This document shows positions 1-33,500 of a DNA stretch of 64,000 bases, piece after piece; the stretch's first letter is position 1, and the number at the start of each line of letters is the position of its first letter. Location: the NCBI RefSeq assembly GCF_041080625.1, contig NZ_CP163518.1, positions 9,603,501 to 9,667,500 on the forward strand, given 5' to 3'. Origin of the DNA: Streptomyces sp. CG1. GTDB taxonomy: Bacteria > Actinomycetota > Actinomycetes > Streptomycetales > Streptomycetaceae. The notes under the pieces were generated by a model. It did not search any database, had not been told where the DNA came from, and worked only from the letters and a program-made list of their open reading frames with translations. The position numbers and the translations under genes are program-made.

Positions 1-780
1 GCCGGTGTTCGCGGAGCGGATCGGTGAGTGCGGGGCGGCTCTGGCGCCGTTCGTGGACTGGTCGCTGACGGACATTCTCCGCGACACCGACAATGAGGCT
101 TGGCTGGAGCAGGTCGACGTCGTGCAGCCCGTGTTGTGGGCGGTGATGGTGTCCTTGGCCGAGGTCTGGCGCTCGTACGGTGTGGAGCCGGCTGCCGTGA
201 TCGGTCACTCGCAGGGTGAGATCGCGGCTGCCGCTGTGGCCGGTGCGCTGTCGTTGCAGGATGCGGCGAAGGTGGTGGCGCTGCGCAGCAAGGCCATTCG
301 TGCGCTGTCGGGGCGGGGCGGCATGGTGTCGGTCTCGCTCGGTGTCGAGGCCGTGGAGGAGCGGCTCGCCGCCTGGAACGGGCGTCTGTCGGTTGCGGCG
401 GTCAACGGCCCGGCTGTGGTGGTCGTTTCGGGTGACGCGGACGCGCTGGACGAACTCCTCGAACGCTGTGAGGCGGACGGGGTGAGGGCTCGTCGTATCG
501 CTGTGGACTACGCGTCGCACTGCGCGCATGTGGAGGAGATCGAGGATGTCCTCCTGCGTGAGCTGGCGGACATCGCCCCCCGGACGGGTTCGGTGCCGTT
601 CTACTCGACGGTGACCGCCGAGGTTCTGGACACGACTGTTCTGGATGCGGGCTACTGGTACCGCAACCTGCGTCAGACGGTCCGCTTTGCCGACACCGTC
701 CGCGCCCTGCTGGATGACGGTTTCCGGCTGTTCGTCGAGTCCAGCGCGCACCCGGTGCTGACCATGGGTGTCGAGCAGAC
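1..780 (+). repeat. Methylmalonyl-AT DNA repeat family (this copy plus five others)
   Basis: The first bases match 37381 onward almost exactly at an offset of 37380. Further near-identical copies of the AT core lie at about 6840-7620, 16090-16870, 26320-27090 and 42720-43500. All encode the same YASH AT and share long identical stretches, for example around [10 protein letters not shown] and [20 protein letters not shown]. The pattern suggests homogenisation by gene conversion. Confidence 0.85.
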
Positions 781-3700
781 CGCCGAAGCACACATCAACA
801 CCCCTGTCAGCGCCGTGGGTTCGCTGCGCCGCAACGAGGGTGGACTGCTCCGCTTCCTCACCTCGGCCGCCGAGGCGTTCGTCGGTGGTGCGTCCGTCGA
901 CTGGGCCGCCCTGTTCGAGGCCACCGGTGCCCAGCGCGTCGACCTGCCCACCTACGCCTTCCAGCGCGAGCGCTACTGGCTGGAGTCGGAGTCCGCCGGC
1001 ACGGGCGATGTCGCGTCCGTCGGTCTGGCGTCGGCTGATCATCCGCTGCTCGGTGCGGCCGTCGCGTTGCCCGCCTCGGGCGGGGTGCTGCTGACGGGCC
1101 GGCTGTCGCTGCGTACACACCCCTGGCTGGCCGACCACGCCGTGGCGGGAGTCGCGTTGCTGCCGGGGACGGCGTTCGTGGAGCTGGCGTTGCGCGCCGG
1201 GGACGCGGTCGGCTGCGATCGGCTGGAGGAACTCACCCTGGAAGCGCCGCTGGTGCTGCCGAAGAGCGGCGCGGTGCAGGTGCAGGTGGTGCTGGACGGT
1301 CCGCGGGACGGCGGACGGCGGGAACTCGGTGTGTACTCCCGTCGCGACGGCGCGTCCGATGGCGCCGCCGAAGGTGCCTGGACGCGGCATGCCTCCGGTG
1401 TGCTCGTCTCCGGTGCCGAGGACGGCACGGCCGTGAACGCGGAGCTGAGCGTGTGGCCGCCCGCGGGCGCCCAGGCGGTCGAACTCGACGGTTTCTACGA
1501 GCGGTTGGCCGACACCGGCCTGGCGTACGGGACGGTGTTCCGGGGGCTGGTCGCGGCCTGGCGGCGCGGCGACGAGATGTTCGCCGAGGTCGCGCTGCCG
1601 GAGGAGACACGTGCCGAGGCGGGACGGTACGGGCTGCACCCCGCGTTGCTGGACGCGGCGCTGCACGCCTGGCTGACGGACACGGAGCGGAACTCCGGTG
1701 GGATCCGGCTGCCGTTCGTGTGGCGTGGGGTGTCGCTGTACGCGACCGGTGCCTCGACGCTGCGGGTGCGGTTGGCGCCGGTGGGGGCCGACGGGATGTC
1801 GGTGCTGGTCGCCGACTCCGTGGGGACTCCGGTCGCTGCCGCGGACGCCTTGGTGACGCGGGAGGTGTCGGGCGAGCAGTTCGCCACGGCGCCGGGCGGG
1901 GCGAACGACGCCCTGTACCGGGTGGACTGGACGCCGGTGTCCGACACCGACGCCGGTGCCGAGGTGGCGGATCGCGGCTGTGCCGTCGTCGGACCGGACA
2001 CCTCCGGACTGGTCGGCGCGCTCAAGGCGGCCGGCCGGGCGCCGGAGGAGCACACAGACCTGGCGGCGCTCGCGGAGGAGCTGCTCTCCGGTTCCGCCGC
2101 GCCGGACCTCGTGTTCGCCGGTGTCGTGTCGGACGCCGAGGACGATGTCGTGGCGGCGGTGCGGGACGTGACGCACCGGACGCTGGAGCTGGTGCGGACA
2201 TGGCTGGCGACGGACGGTCTCGACCGGGCACGGTTGGTGCTGGTGACCCGGGGCGCCGTGGCCGTGGAGACCGGCGAGGCACCGTCCGACCTGCCGGCCG
2301 CCGCCGTCTGGGGGCTGGTGCGGTCGGCGCAGGCCGAGCACCCGGACCGGTTCGTCCTGCTCGACGTGGACGACGCCGACGCGTCGCTCTCCGTCCTCCA
2401 GCAGGCCGTGCTGACCGGGCAGCCCCAACTGGCCGTACGCGAGGGCCGGGTGCGGGTGCCGCGACTGGCCGCAGGCAACGCCGGCGGGGTGCTGGCGCCC
2501 GAAGACGGGGCCCGCTCCTGGCGGCTCACGGCGTCCGAGGACGGGACGCTGGAGGGGCTGCGGCTGCGGCCGGCGCCGGACGCCGATCGTGAACTCGGCG
2601 AACACGAGGTGCGGATCGCCGTACGGGCCGCCGGACTGAACTTCCGGGACGTGCTCCTGTCGCTGGGGATGTACCCCGACCCGGCCCTGATGGGCGGCGA
2701 GGGAGCGGGTGTGGTGGTGGCCACCGGACCCGGCGTCTCCTCCTTCGCCGTTGGCGACCGGGTGATGGGCATCTGGTCCGGTGGCTTCGGCCCGTTCGTC
2801 GTCGCGGACCGGCGGGCGCTGGTCCGCGTCCCGGACGGCTGGTCGTTCACCGAGGCCGCGTCCGTCCCCGTGGTGTACGTGACCGCGCTGTACGCGCTGC
2901 GGGAGCTGGCCGGAGTGCGGTCCGGCGAGTCGCTGCTGGTGCACTCCGCAGCGGGCGGCGTGGGCATGGCGGCGGTGCAGCTCGCGCGGGCCTGGGACGT
3001 CGAGGTGTTCGCCACGGCGAGCCCGGCCAAGTGGGAGGTGCTGCGGGCCCTGGGCGTGGACGACGCGCATCTGGCGTCCTCGCGCTCCTTGGAGTTCGCG
3101 GGCCGGTTCTGTGCCGCGACGGGCACGGGCGGGGTGGACATCGTCCTCAACTCCCTGGCCGGGGAGTACGTCGACGCGTCCCTCGGACTGCTGCGGGACG
3201 GCGGGCGGTTCGTCGAGATGGGCAAGACGGACGTACGGGACGCCGCCACCGTGGCGGCGGACCACCCGGGGGTCGGCTACCGGGCCTTCGACCTCGGCGA
3301 AGCCGGGCCCGAACGGATCGGACAGATGCTGGCGGAGGTCGTGGACCTCTTCGAACGGGGCCGGCTGCGGCTGCTGCCCAACCGCGTGTGGGACATACGC
3401 AGGGCCCCGGAAGCCTTCCGCTTCATGAGCCAGGCACGCCACATCGGCAAGCTGGTGCTCAGCGTCCCCGCCGCCGCACCGGACCCCGACGGCACCGTGC
3501 TGGTCACGGGCGCCGCGGGCACCCTCGGCCGGCTCGTCGCTCGGCACCTGGTCGAACGGCACGGCGTGCGCAGCCTGCTGCTGGTCAGCCGGCGCGGCCC
3601 CGCCGCCGAGGGCATGCCGGAGCTGCGGGAGGAACTGGCCGCCCTGGGCGCCTCGGTGAAGGTCGCTGCCTGTGACGTCGCCGACCGCGACGCGCTGTCG

Positions 3701-4590
3701 GCACTGCTCTCCGGCCTGCCGGACGGGCACGGTCTGACGGGCGTGGTGCACGCCGCGGGCATCCTGGACGACGCGACGGTGGCGTCCCTGACCCCGGAGC
3801 GCCTCGACTCCGTCCTGCGCGCCAAGGCGAACGCGGCCTGGCACCTGCACGAGCTGACGCGCCGCTTCGACCTCACGCTGTTCGCCCTGTTCTCGTCGAC
3901 CGCGGGCGTCTTCGGCTCCGCCGGCCAGGCGAACTACGCCGCGGCCAACACGTTCCTGGACGCCCTCGCGCAGCACCGCACCGCACAGGGCCTGCCGGCG
4001 GTGTCCCTGGCCTGGGGCCTGTGGGCCGAACGCACTGGCATGACCGGCCACCTGAACCAGGCGGACCTGTCCCGCATGACCCGCGGCGGCCTGGTGCCCT
4101 TCTCCTCGCAGGAGGGCCTGGATCTCCTCGACGCGTCGGGCGGCCTGGCCGAAGCCCTCGTGGTCCCGGCCCGGCTGGACACCGCCGCGCTCACCGCCAG
4201 GGCCGCGCAGGGCGCCACCCCGCTGCCCGCCCTGCTGCACAGTCTCGTACGCCGCCCCGTGCCGACCCGGCGCGCACGCGTCCAGGAACCGCAGCGTACC
4301 GAGGAACCGTCCCTGCCCCGGCGGCTGGCCGGGCTCGCTCCGGCCGAGCGGCGGCGCACGCTGCTGAGGCTGGTGCAGGAGCACGGCGCCACCGTGCTCG
4401 GCCACGGCTCCACGGTGTCCGTGGTGGCCGACCGGGGCTTCCTCGAACTCGGCTTCGACTCGCTCACGGCCGTCGAACTGCGCAACCGGCTCAACGCGGC
4501 CACCGGCCTGCGGCTCCCGGCCACGCTGATCTTCGACTACCCGACGCCCGAGGCACTGGCCGGACACCTCGACGAGGAGATCGCGCCCGC
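2..4590 (+). other. PKS module 0 (partial): [KS missing]-AT(mM)-DH-ER-KR-ACP
   Basis: This is the only module in the window with an enoylreductase. AT YASH indicates methylmalonyl; DH, ER and KR motifs are all intact; KR is B-type by LDD. Prediction: adds C19-C20 (20-methyl) and fully reduces C21, numbering from the carboxyl released by the thioesterase. The KS lies upstream of the window. Confidence 0.85.
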
Positions 4591-4900
4591 GCAGGCGGCC
4601 GAGGTGCCGGACGCCGCTCTCGCCGCCGAACTCGACCGGCTGGAGGCCGCGCTGCGCGGCGCCGTCGGCACCGGCACGGGCGCCCGCGAGATGGTCGCCG
4701 GCCGGCTCAGGGAACTCCTGTCCACCGTCTCAGAGTGGGGCGTCGGCGGCACGGACGCCGAACCGGCCCCCGCCGCCCTGGCAGCCGAGTCTCCCGCGCC
4801 CATGGACACGGTCGACGTCGTCGACCACCTGGAATCCGCGGACGCCGACGAACTCTTCGCCTTCATCGACCAGGAGTTCGGCTCGGCGGGGGAGGCCTGA
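2..4900 (+). CDS. Type I modular PKS, C-terminal part (AT-DH-ER-KR-ACP), 5' end outside the window
   Basis: This is the 3' part of a PKS gene; the frame is already open at the window edge, inside an AT domain. Domains in order: AT with GHSQGE (about nt 202) and YASH (about nt 512), which indicates methylmalonyl-CoA; DH with an intact [10 protein letters not shown] motif (nt 1137) and [13 protein letters not shown] from about nt 2560 with the NADPH motif [11 protein letters not shown] (nt 2941); KR from nt 3493 with LDD (B-type) and catalytic YAAAN; ACP with GFDSL (nt 4449). The acidic tail ([18 protein letters not shown]) is a C-terminal docking segment. The module is complete for full beta-carbon reduction, so it should add a saturated alpha-methyl unit. 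It hands the chain to the next protein. The GTG at nt 5 is only an internal codon; the true start is upstream. Confidence 0.95.
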   Translation, partial: PVFAERIGECGAALAPFVDWSLTDILRDTDNEAWLEQVDVVQPVLWAVMVSLAEVWRSYGVEPAAVIGHSQGEIAAAAVAGALSLQDAAKVVALRSKAIRALSGRGGMVSVSLGVEAVEERLAAWNGRLSVAAVNGPAVVVVSGDADALDELLERCEADGVRARRIAVDYASHCAHVEEIEDVLLRELADIAPRTGSVPFYSTVTAEVLDTTVLDAGYWYRNLRQTVRFADTVRALLDDGFRLFVESSAHPVLTMGVEQTAEAHINTPVSAVGSLRRNEGGLLRFLTSAAEAFVGGASVDWAALFEATGAQRVDLPTYAFQRERYWLESESAGTGDVASVGLASADHPLLGAAVALPASGGVLLTGRLSLRTHPWLADHAVAGVALLPGTAFVELALRAGDAVGCDRLEELTLEAPLVLPKSGAVQVQVVLDGPRDGGRRELGVYSRRDGASDGAAEGAWTRHASGVLVSGAEDGTAVNAELSVWPPAGAQAVELDGFYERLADTGLAYGTVFRGLVAAWRRGDEMFAEVALPEETRAEAGRYGLHPALLDAALHAWLTDTERNSGGIRLPFVWRGVSLYATGASTLRVRLAPVGADGMSVLVADSVGTPVAAADALVTREVSGEQFATAPGGANDALYRVDWTPVSDTDAGAEVADRGCAVVGPDTSGLVGALKAAGRAPEEHTDLAALAEELLSGSAAPDLVFAGVVSDAEDDVVAAVRDVTHRTLELVRTWLATDGLDRARLVLVTRGAVAVETGEAPSDLPAAAVWGLVRSAQAEHPDRFVLLDVDDADASLSVLQQAVLTGQPQLAVREGRVRVPRLAAGNAGGVLAPEDGARSWRLTASEDGTLEGLRLRPAPDADRELGEHEVRIAVRAAGLNFRDVLLSLGMYPDPALMGGEGAGVVVATGPGVSSFAVGDRVMGIWSGGFGPFVVADRRALVRVPDGWSFTEAASVPVVYVTALYALRELAGVRSGESLLVHSAAGGVGMAAVQLARAWDVEVFATASPAKWEVLRALGVDDAHLASSRSLEFAGRFCAATGTGGVDIVLNSLAGEYVDASLGLLRDGGRFVEMGKTDVRDAATVAADHPGVGYRAFDLGEAGPERIGQMLAEVVDLFERGRLRLLPNRVWDIRRAPEAFRFMSQARHIGKLVLSVPAAAPDPDGTVLVTGAAGTLGRLVARHLVERHGVRSLLLVSRRGPAAEGMPELREELAALGASVKVAACDVADRDALSALLSGLPDGHGLTGVVHAAGILDDATVASLTPERLDSVLRAKANAAWHLHELTRRFDLTLFALFSSTAGVFGSAGQANYAAANTFLDALAQHRTAQGLPAVSLAWGLWAERTGMTGHLNQADLSRMTRGGLVPFSSQEGLDLLDASGGLAEALVVPARLDTAALTARAAQGATPLPALLHSLVRRPVPTRRARVQEPQRTEEPSLPRRLAGLAPAERRRTLLRLVQEHGATVLGHGSTVSVVADRGFLELGFDSLTAVELRNRLNAATGLRLPATLIFDYPTPEALAGHLDEEIAPAQAAEVPDAALAAELDRLEAALRGAVGTGTGAREMVAGRLRELLSTVSEWGVGGTDAEPAPAALAAESPAPMDTVDVVDHLESADADELFAFIDQEFGSAGEA

Positions 4901-4956
4901 TCCGCATGAGCAACCGTGTGAACACAGCCGCCGGCCCCGCCGCCCACCGTCCAGCG

Positions 4957-4989
4957 AACTCGGACTCCCACCCGGAGTCCCCGAGTTTT
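4957..4989 (+). terminator. Hairpin followed by a T-run between PKS genes
   Basis: AACTCGGACTCC (4957-4968) pairs with GGAGTCC plus GAGTT (4974-4987) with a two-base CC bulge, followed by TTTT (4986-4989). It resembles a weak intrinsic terminator or attenuator in the 139-nt gap. The next PKS gene must still be transcribed, so read-through is expected; an RNA stability role is equally possible. Confidence 0.45.
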
Positions 4990-5039
4990 CCCCTGCCGTT
5001 CCCGCTGAACAACCAGCTTCCCAAGCTCGTGAGGTCCTG

Positions 5040-24506
<19,467 letters not shown>

Positions 24507-24550
24507 GAATGATCAAGAACCATGCGGTTTCCGCGAGGGGGCAAGGCTAA

Positions 24551-27500
24551 GTGTCGAACGAAGAGAAGCTCGTTGAGTATCTGAAGCGGGTCATGGCCGA
24601 CCTGCGTCAGACACAGCGCCGCCTTCGCGATGTCGAGGACAAGTCGCAGGAACCCATCGCGATCGTCGGGATGAGCTGCCGCTTCCCCGGGGGCGTCCAG
24701 TCCCCGGAGCAGCTCTGGGAACTGCTGGCCGACGGCGGCGACGCCGTCGGCCAGTTCCCGGACGACCGCGGCTGGGACCTCGAAGCCCTGTACGACCCGG
24801 ACCCGGACCGCGCCGGCACTTCGTACGTGAAGGAAGGCGCCTTCCTGTCCGACGCGGGCGACTTCGACCCGGCGTTCTTCGGCGTCTCGCCTCGTGAGGC
24901 GCTGGCGATGGACCCGCAGCAGCGGCTGCTCCTGGAGACCAGCTGGGAGGCCATGGAACGGGCCGGCGTCGCACCGGCGTCGCTGCGCGGTGCCAAGGCC
25001 GGAGTCTTCGTGGGCACCAACGGCCAGGACTACATCGAGGCCCTGCGGCAGGCCCCGAAGGGCGTCGAGGGCTACCTGGCCACCAGCAGCGCGGCCAGTG
25101 TGATGTCCGGTCGCCTGTCCTACACGTTCGGGTTCGAGGGCCCCGCGGTGACGGTGGACACGGCGTGTTCGTCGTCGTTGGTCGCGCTGCATCTGGCGGT
25201 GCAGTCGCTGCGCCAGGGCGAGTGCGCGGTCGCCTTCGCCGGCGGTGTCACGGTGATGACGACACCCGGACTGTTCGTGGAGTTCAGCCGTCAGCGGGGC
25301 CTCGCCCCCGACGGCCGCTGCAAGGCGTTCGCGGCGGGCGCGGACGGCACCGGCTGGGGCGAGGGCGTCGGCATGCTCCTGCTGGAGCGCCTGTCCGACG
25401 CACAGCGCAACGGCCACCCCGTGCTCGCCGTGATCCGGGGCTCCGCCGTCAACCAGGACGGCAGCAGCAGCGGCCTGACCGTACCCAACGGCATCTCCCA
25501 GCAGCGGGTGATCCTTCAGGCCCTGGCGAACGCCCGCCTGTCCTCCGCCGAGATCGACGCCGTAGAGGCGCACGGTACGGGTACGACGCTCGGTGACCCG
25601 ATCGAGGCGCAGGCGCTGCTGGCCGCGTACGGGCAGGACCGGCCCGAGAACCGTCCGCTGCGGCTGGGTTCGATCAAGTCGAACATCGGGCACACGCAGG
25701 CGGCTGCGGGTGTGGCCGGTGTGATGAAGATGGTGTTGGCGATGCGGCATGGGCTGCTTCCGCAGACGCTGCACGTCGACGAACCCTCGCCACACGTGGA
25801 CTGGTCCGCCGGTGCCGTCGAGCTACTGACCGACGCGATGCCGTGGCCGCGGAGCGAGGAACCGCGACGCGCCGGTGTGTCGGCGTTCGGTGTCAGTGGC
25901 ACGAACGCGCACGTGATTCTGGAGCAGGCTCCGGTTTCGGTTCCCGATGAGGAGCCTTCGGAGACCGTGGTGCCGCCGGTGGTGGTGCCGTGGGTGCTGT
26001 CCGGCAAGTCCGAGGCCGCGCTGCGGGGTCAGGCGGAGCGGCTGGCCACCCATGTGTCGCATGATGCTTCGGCGAGTGATGTCGGGTTCTCGCTGGTGAC
26101 GGGGCGGTCGGTGTTCGAGCACCGGGCCGTGGTCCTGGATGGTCTGCCGGGTGTTGAGGCTCTTGCCGAGGGCCGTGAGGTTGCGGGTGTGGTGCGGGGC
26201 AGTGCGGCCGGTGCGGATGGCCGTGCGGTGTTCGTGTTCCCCGGGCAGGGTTCGCAGTGGCTGGGTATGGCGGCTGAACTGCTGGACTTCTCCCCGGTGT
26301 TCGCGGAGCGGATCGCGGAGTGCGCGGCGGCTCTGGCGCCGTTCGTGGACTGGTCGCTGACGGACATTCTCCGCGACACCGACGACGAGGCTTGGCTGGA
26401 GCAGGTCGACGTCGTGCAGCCCGTGTTGTGGGCGGTGATGGTCTCGCTGGCCGAGGTCTGGCGCTCGTACGGTGTGGAGCCGGCCGCGGTGATTGGTCAC
26501 TCGCAGGGTGAGATCGCCGCCGCGTGCGTGGCCGGTGCGCTGTCGATCGAGGATGCGGCGAAGGTGGTGGCGCTGCGTAGCAAGGCCATTCGTGCGCTGT
26601 CGGGGCGTGGTGGCATGGTGTCGGTCTCGCTCGGTGTCGAGGACGTAGAGGAGCGGCTGTCGGCTTGGGGCGGTCGTCTGTCGGTGGCGGCGGTCAACGG
26701 CCCCTCCGTGGTGGTCGTTTCGGGTGACGCGGACGCCCTGGACGAACTCCTCGAACGCTGTGAGGCGGACGGTGTTCGGGCTCGTCGTATCGCTGTGGAC
26801 TATGCGTCGCACTGCGCGCATGTGGAGGAGATCGAGGATGTCCTCCTGCGTGAGTTGGCGGACATCACGCCGCGGACGGGTTCGGTGCCGTTCTACTCGA
26901 CGGTGACCGCCGAGGTTCTGGACACGACTGTTCTGGATGCGGGCTACTGGTACCGCAACCTGCGTCAGACGGTCCGTTTCGCCGACACCGTCCGCGCCCT
27001 CCTCGACGACGGTTTCCGTCTGTTCATCGAGTCCAGCGCGCACCCGGTGTTGACCATGGGTGTCGAGCAGACCGCTGAGACGCACGTCAACGCCCCTGTC
27101 ACCACTGTGGGTTCGCTGCGTCGTGACGAGGGTGGACTGAAGCGGCTTCTCACCTCCGCCGCCGAAGCGTTCGTCGGTGGTGCGGCCGTCGACTGGGCGG
27201 GCCTCTTCGAGGGCACCGGTTCCCAGCGGGTCGAGCTGCCCACCTACGCCTTCCAGCACCAGCACTACTGGCTGAAGTCGCCTGCCTCGCGGGGCGGTGA
27301 CGTAACTGCCGTCGGCCTCGGGGCGGCGGACCACCCGTTGCTGGGCGCGGTGGTGTCGCTGGCGGACGCGAACGGGTGTGTTCTGACGGGCCGTTTGTCG
27401 CTGGCGGCCCAGCCCTGGCTGGCCGACCACCTCGTGCTGGGCCGGGTGGTGGTTCCGGGGACGGCGTTCGTGGAGCTGGCCCTGCGGGCGGCGGACGCGG

Positions 27501-30500
27501 CCGGGTGCCGGACACTGGAGGAACTGACGCTCCAGGCGCCGCTGGTGCTGTCCGAGTCGGGCGCGGTGCAGGTGCAGGTCGTCGTGGGCGGTACCGACGA
27601 TCCGGGGCGCCGCGATGTGGGGGTGTACTCACGCGTCGAGGGCGACGACGAGGAATCCTGGGTCTGCCACGCCCGGGGCGTACTCGCGATGGCCGGTGTG
27701 GAAGTCGGTTCGGCCGACGATCAATTGACGGTGTGGCCGCCCGCGGGATCCGTGTCGGTCAGGGTGGACGACCTGTACGAGCGGCTCGCCGGGCTTGGGC
27801 TCGACTACGGGCCGGTCTTCCGTGGCGTGCGGGCGGCCTGGCGGCAGGGCGAGGACGTGTTCGCCGAGGTCGCGCTCCCGGAGGAGCAGCGTGCGGAGGC
27901 GGAGCGCTTCGGCATCCACCCGGCGCTGCTCGACGCCGCGCTGCACGTGACCGGCGTCGGTCACCTGGGCGGCCCGGATGCCGGGGACGAGGCGGAGACG
28001 GGTTCGGCACGGCTGCCGTTCGCGTGGAGCGGAGTGGCTTTGCACGCCACGGGCGCGTCCACGCTCCGGGTGCGCCTGTCCAGGACGGGCGCGGACGGTG
28101 TGTCGTTGCTGGTGGCGGATGCCACCGGAGCGCCGGTGGCATCCGTCGGCTCGCTGGTGGGCCGTCCGGTCTCGCCGGCGCTGCTCGACAGTGCCGCGCG
28201 GTCGTCGCTGGACTCGCTGTTCGCGGTGCGCTGGGAGGCGGTTCCGGGCGTGGCCACGGTCGCCGCCGCGGACGACTGGGCTGTGCTCGGCACGGAATCC
28301 TCGTGCCCCGACGCCCTGCGCGCATCCGCCGGTCGTCTCGCGCCGACCCTCGCCGAGCTGTCCTCGGCCGGGGAAGGGACGTTCCCGCAGGTTGTCCTCC
28401 TGCCGTTCCTCTCCACGGCGGATCGGGCCGCGGACGTGGCAGCGGACGATATTGCCGCCGCCACCCGTGAGCGGACTCACCGGGCGCTGCACGCCGTACA
28501 GGAGTGGCTCGGCAGCACGGCTGCCGCCACGTCGAAGCTGGTCTTCGTCACGCGTGGCGCGATGGCGACCACGGCCGACGAGGATGTGACGGACCCGGCC
28601 GTGGCCGCCGTGTGGGGGCTGGTCCGGTCCGCGCAGACGGAGCATCCGGACCGCTTCCACCTGGTGGATGTCGACACCTGGGACGCCGCCGCCGACGCGG
28701 CGTGCGCGACACTCGGCGCCGACGAGTCGCAGATCGCCGTCCGCGCAGGCGAGTTCCGCGCTCCCCGACTGGTCAGGGCGTCCGAGCCGACGGCGGCCGG
28801 AGAGACCTGGGCCTGGGGTCCCGAGGGATCCGTGCTGATCACCGGCGCGAGCGGCGTCCTGGGCGGTCTGATCGCCCGCCACCTGGCCGCCGAACACGGT
28901 GTACGTCATCTCGTCCTGGTGTCGCGCCGCGGCCGGGACGCCGCAGGCGCGGCTGAACTGGATGCCGAGCTGGCGGCCTTGGGCGCGCAGGCCTTGTTCG
29001 AGGCCTGTGACGTGACGGACCGCGAGGCGCTGGCCGGCGTGCTGGCCCGCATCCCCGAGGACACCCCCCTGCGCGGGGTGGTGCACGCGGCTGGCGTGCT
29101 GGACGACGGCGTGGTGGACGCGCTCACGCCCGAGCGGGTGGACACCGTGCTTCGGCCTAAGGCGGACGCGGCCCTGCTCCTGCACGAGCTGACCCGCGAC
29201 CTGGACCTGTCGGCGTTCGTGCTGTTCTCGTCGGCCGCCGCGAGCTTCGGCGCGGCCGGACAGGCCAACTACGCCGCGGCGAACGCCTTCCTCGACGCCC
29301 TCGCCGCCCACCGGCGGGCGCACGGCCTGCCCGCGGTGTCGCTCGCCTGGGGCTTCTGGGCCGAACGCAGCGAGATGACTGGACACTTGGCCGACACCGA
29401 CCTGGCCCGCATGGCCCGCGGCGGCGTCGTACCGCTGTCGTCACAGGAGGGACTGGCCCTCTTCGACGCGGCGACCGCCGCGGACGAGGCGCTGCTGGTC
29501 CCGGTGCGGCTGGCCGGCTCGCTGCTCCGGGGCGGAGACGGCCCCGTACTGCCGCTGCTGCGCCGGCTGGTCCGTACCCCCGCTCGGCGCACCGCCGCGG
29601 CCTCCGTGACCCCCGCCGGTACGCCCGACGGGCTCGCCGGCGACCTGGCCGGTATGCCGGAGGCCGAGCGGGAGCAGACCGTGGTGGACCTGGTGCGCAC
29701 CCACGTCGGTGCCGTACTGGGCTACGCGCCCGGCGACGAGGTCGCGTCCGACCGGGCATTCCGCGACCTGGGCTTCGACTCGCTGACGGCGGTGGAGCTG
29801 CGGAACCGGCTGAACGCGGCCACGGGCCTGCGGCTGCCCGCCACGCTGGTCTTCGACTACCCCACGCCCGCGGGGCTCGCCCGGCACGTGCTGGACGAGC
29901 TGACTGCGGCCGACGTTCTGGGCGCCGGTGCGCAGCAGCCAGTGCGCACCACCTCCCGAACGGCCACGGCGGCGGACGAGCCGATCGCCATCGTCGCGAT
30001 GAGCTGCCGCTACCCGGGCGGCGTCCGCACGCCGGAGGACCTGTGGGCCCTGCTCACCCGGGGCGACGACGCCATGGCGGCGTTCCCGGACGATCGTGGT
30101 TGGGACCTGGAGACGCTGTACCACCCGGACCCCGACCACAAAGGCACGGCGTACGCCCGTGAGGGCGGCTTCCTGTACGACGCGGGCGAGTTCGACCCGG
30201 CGTTCTTCGGGATCTCGCCGCGTGAGGCGCTGGCGATGGACCCGCAGCAGCGGCTGCTGCTGGAGACGTCGTGGGAGGCGCTGGAGCGGGCGGGCATCGA
30301 CCCGGCCTCGGTGCGCGGCAGCCAGACCGGTGTGTTCGCCGGGATCATGCACCACGACTACGGCTCCATCACCTCCGTTCCGGACGGCATCGAGGGCTAC
30401 ATCGGCAACGGCACCGCGGGCAGCATCGCCTCGGGCCGTATCTCGTACACGTTCGGGTTCGAGGGTCCGGCGGTGACGGTGGACACGGCGTGTTCGTCGT

Positions 30501-33500
30501 CGCTGGTGGCGCTGCATCTGGCGGTGCAGTCGCTGCGGCAGGGCGAGTGCTCGCTGGCGCTTGCCGGTGGTGTGACGGTGATGGCGACTCCGGCGCTGTT
30601 CGTGGAGTTCAGCCGTCAGCGTGGGCTTGCTCCCGACGGCCGCTGCAAGGCGTTCGCGGCAGGGGCGGACGGCACCGGGTTTTCCGAGGGTGCGGGCATG
30701 CTGCTGCTGGAGCGGCTGTCGGACGCGGAGCGCAATGGTCACCAGGTGCTGGCGGTGGTGCGTGGTTCGGCCGTCAACCAGGACGGTGCGAGCAATGGTC
30801 TGACGGCGCCGAACGGTCCGTCGCAGCAGCGGGTGATCCGTGCCGCGCTGGCGAGTGCGGGGCTCTCCGCCGATCAGGTGGACGCGGTGGAGGCGCACGG
30901 TACGGGTACGAAGCTGGGTGACCCGATCGAGGCGCAGGCGCTGCTGGCGACCTACGGTCAGGACCGGCCGGAGGATCAGCCCCTGCGGCTGGGCTCGATC
31001 AAGTCGAACATCGGGCACACGCAGGCCGCGGCCGGTGTAGCCGGAATCATGAAGATGGTGCTGGCGATGGAGCACGGTGTGCTGCCGCAGACCCTCCACG
31101 TCGACGCGCCGTCGCCGCATGTCGACTGGTCCGCCGGTGCCGTCGAGCTGCTGACGGAGGCCGTTGAGTGGCCCGAGACCGGACGTCCCAGGCGCGCGGG
31201 TGTCTCGTCGTTCGGCGCCAGCGGCACGAACGCGCACGTCGTCCTGGAGCATGTGCCGACGCCGGACACGGCGACGGACGACCGCCACGAATCCTCGCCG
31301 CCGGTGGTGGTGCCATGGGTGGTGTCGGGTAAGTCGGAGGCCGCGTTGCGGGGGCAGGCCGGGCGGCTTGCCGGTCATGTGCGCGACCGGGCTGAGCTGG
31401 CGCCGGTGGATGTGGCGTCGTCGTTGGTGTCGGGTCGGTCGGTGTTCGAGTACCGGGCTGTGGTGCTGGCCGGGGGGCTTGAGGGTTTCGGGGCCGGGTT
31501 GTCTGCTGTGGCTTCGGGTGAGCCTGTTGCTGGTGTGGTGCAGGGGCAGGTGGTCCCGGGCAAGCTGGCGGTTCTCTTCTCTGGTCAGGGCAGTCAGCGG
31601 GCGGGTATGGGCCGGGAGTTGTATGAGGCTTTCCCGGTCTTCGCTGAGGCGTTTGATGAGGTGTGTGCGGAGTTCGACGCTCTGCTGGGCAGGTCGTTGC
31701 GTGAGGTCGTCTTCGAGGACGGCGATGCATTGGATGCGACGGTGTTCACGCAGTGCGGCCTGTTCGCCGTGGAGGTCGCGCTTTACCGTCTGACGTCGTC
31801 GTGGGGTGTGACGCCGGATCTTGTGGTGGGGCATTCGATCGGTGAGATTGCGGCTGCGTATGTGGCCGGGGTGTGGTCGTTGGCGGATGCTTGTGTGTTG
31901 GTGGCGGCGCGTGGCCGGTTGATGCAGGCGCTGCCGTCGGGTGGTGTGATGGTGTCCGTTCGTGTCCCGGAAGCTGATGTCCTCCCGCTGCTTGCGGGCC
32001 TGGACGAGGTAGGCGTGGCTGCGGTCAATGGTCCGTCGTCGGTGGTGATTTCCGGTGCCGAGGCTGCGGTGGTGTCCGTGGTGGAGGAGCTGGAGCGAAG
32101 GGGTGTGAAGGCCCGTCGGCTGCGGGTGTCGCACGCGTTCCATTCGCCGTTGATGGAGCCGATGCTGGCTGAATTCCGGCAGACGGTCCAGCAGTTGACG
32201 TACTCGGCTCCGCGCATCCCGGTGGTGTCGAACCTGACGGGTGTGCTGGCTGATGTCTGTGACCCGGAGTACTGGGTGCGGCATGTGCGGGAGGCGGTGC
32301 GTTTCGCCGATGGTGTCGAGTATCTGTCGGCGCAGGGTGTGACGGCCTGCCTGGAACTCGGCCCGGATGGTGTGTTGTCCGGGATGGGTCAGGACTGTGT
32401 CCCGGAGATGTTGTTCGCTCCGGTGCTGCGCAGGGACCGGGACGAGTCCGGTTCGTTGTTGGAGGCGCTGGCCCAGGTGTATGTCCAGGGCCAGAGTGTG
32501 GACTGGGCGGCGCTGCTTACCCCGGCCCGTCCTCGGCAGGTGGAACTACCCACCTACGCCTTCCAGCGCGAGCGCTACTGGCTGGAATCGGTGCCGGTCG
32601 CGGGTGATGTGTCGTCGGTCGGCCTGGGCGAGGCGGATCATCCGTTGCTCGGTGCGGCCGTGACGCTGCCCGACTCCGACGGCTGCCTGTTCACCGGTCG
32701 CGTGTCCGCCCGTACACAGCCCTGGCTGGTGGATCACGCGGTGCTGGGTGCCGTGCTGGTGCCAGGGACAGCCTTCGTCGATCTGGCGCTGCACGCGGGC
32801 GCCCGGTTCGGCTGCACGCGCGTGGACGACCTTGTCCTTGAGGCGCCGTTGGTCCTGCCGGAGAAGGGTGGGGTCCAGCTCCAGGTCGTTGTCGGCGGTC
32901 CGGACGACGGCGGCCGACGCCCGGTCAGCGTGTACGCGCGGCAGGAGTCCGGCGACCCGGACCAGCCGTGGACGCGACACGCGGGCGCCGTCCTGACCAC
33001 GGGTTCGGCCGAGACGCCGGGCCCGGTGTCGGACGAGCCGGGCGTGTGGCCGCCGGCCGGGGCCGAGGCGCTGGACATCGAGGGCATGTACGAGCGGTTC
33101 GCGCTGGGCGGGCTGGCGTACGGTCCGGTGTTCCAGGGGGTACGGGCGGCCTGGCGGCGCGGCGGCGAGGTGTTCGCCGACATCGCTCTGCCGGAGGAGC
33201 GCGCGGCGGAGGCCGTGGGCTTTGGACTCCATCCGGCGCTGCTGGACGCGGCCCTGCACACGGCAGGGCCGGGCGGCCTGGTGGACCAGGGCGAGGAGGA
33301 CCAGGAGCGGGTCCGGCTGCCCTTCGTCTGGAACGGCGTGTCCCTGTACGCCACCGGAGCTGACCGGGTCCGGGTGCGGCTCGCGTCCGCGGGGACCGAC
33401 GGGGTGTCGGTCGTCGTGGCGGACGAGTCCGGCCGGCTGGTGGCCTCCGTGGACGAACTGGTGACGCGCCCGGTCACGGCCGAGCAGATCGACACGGCCC

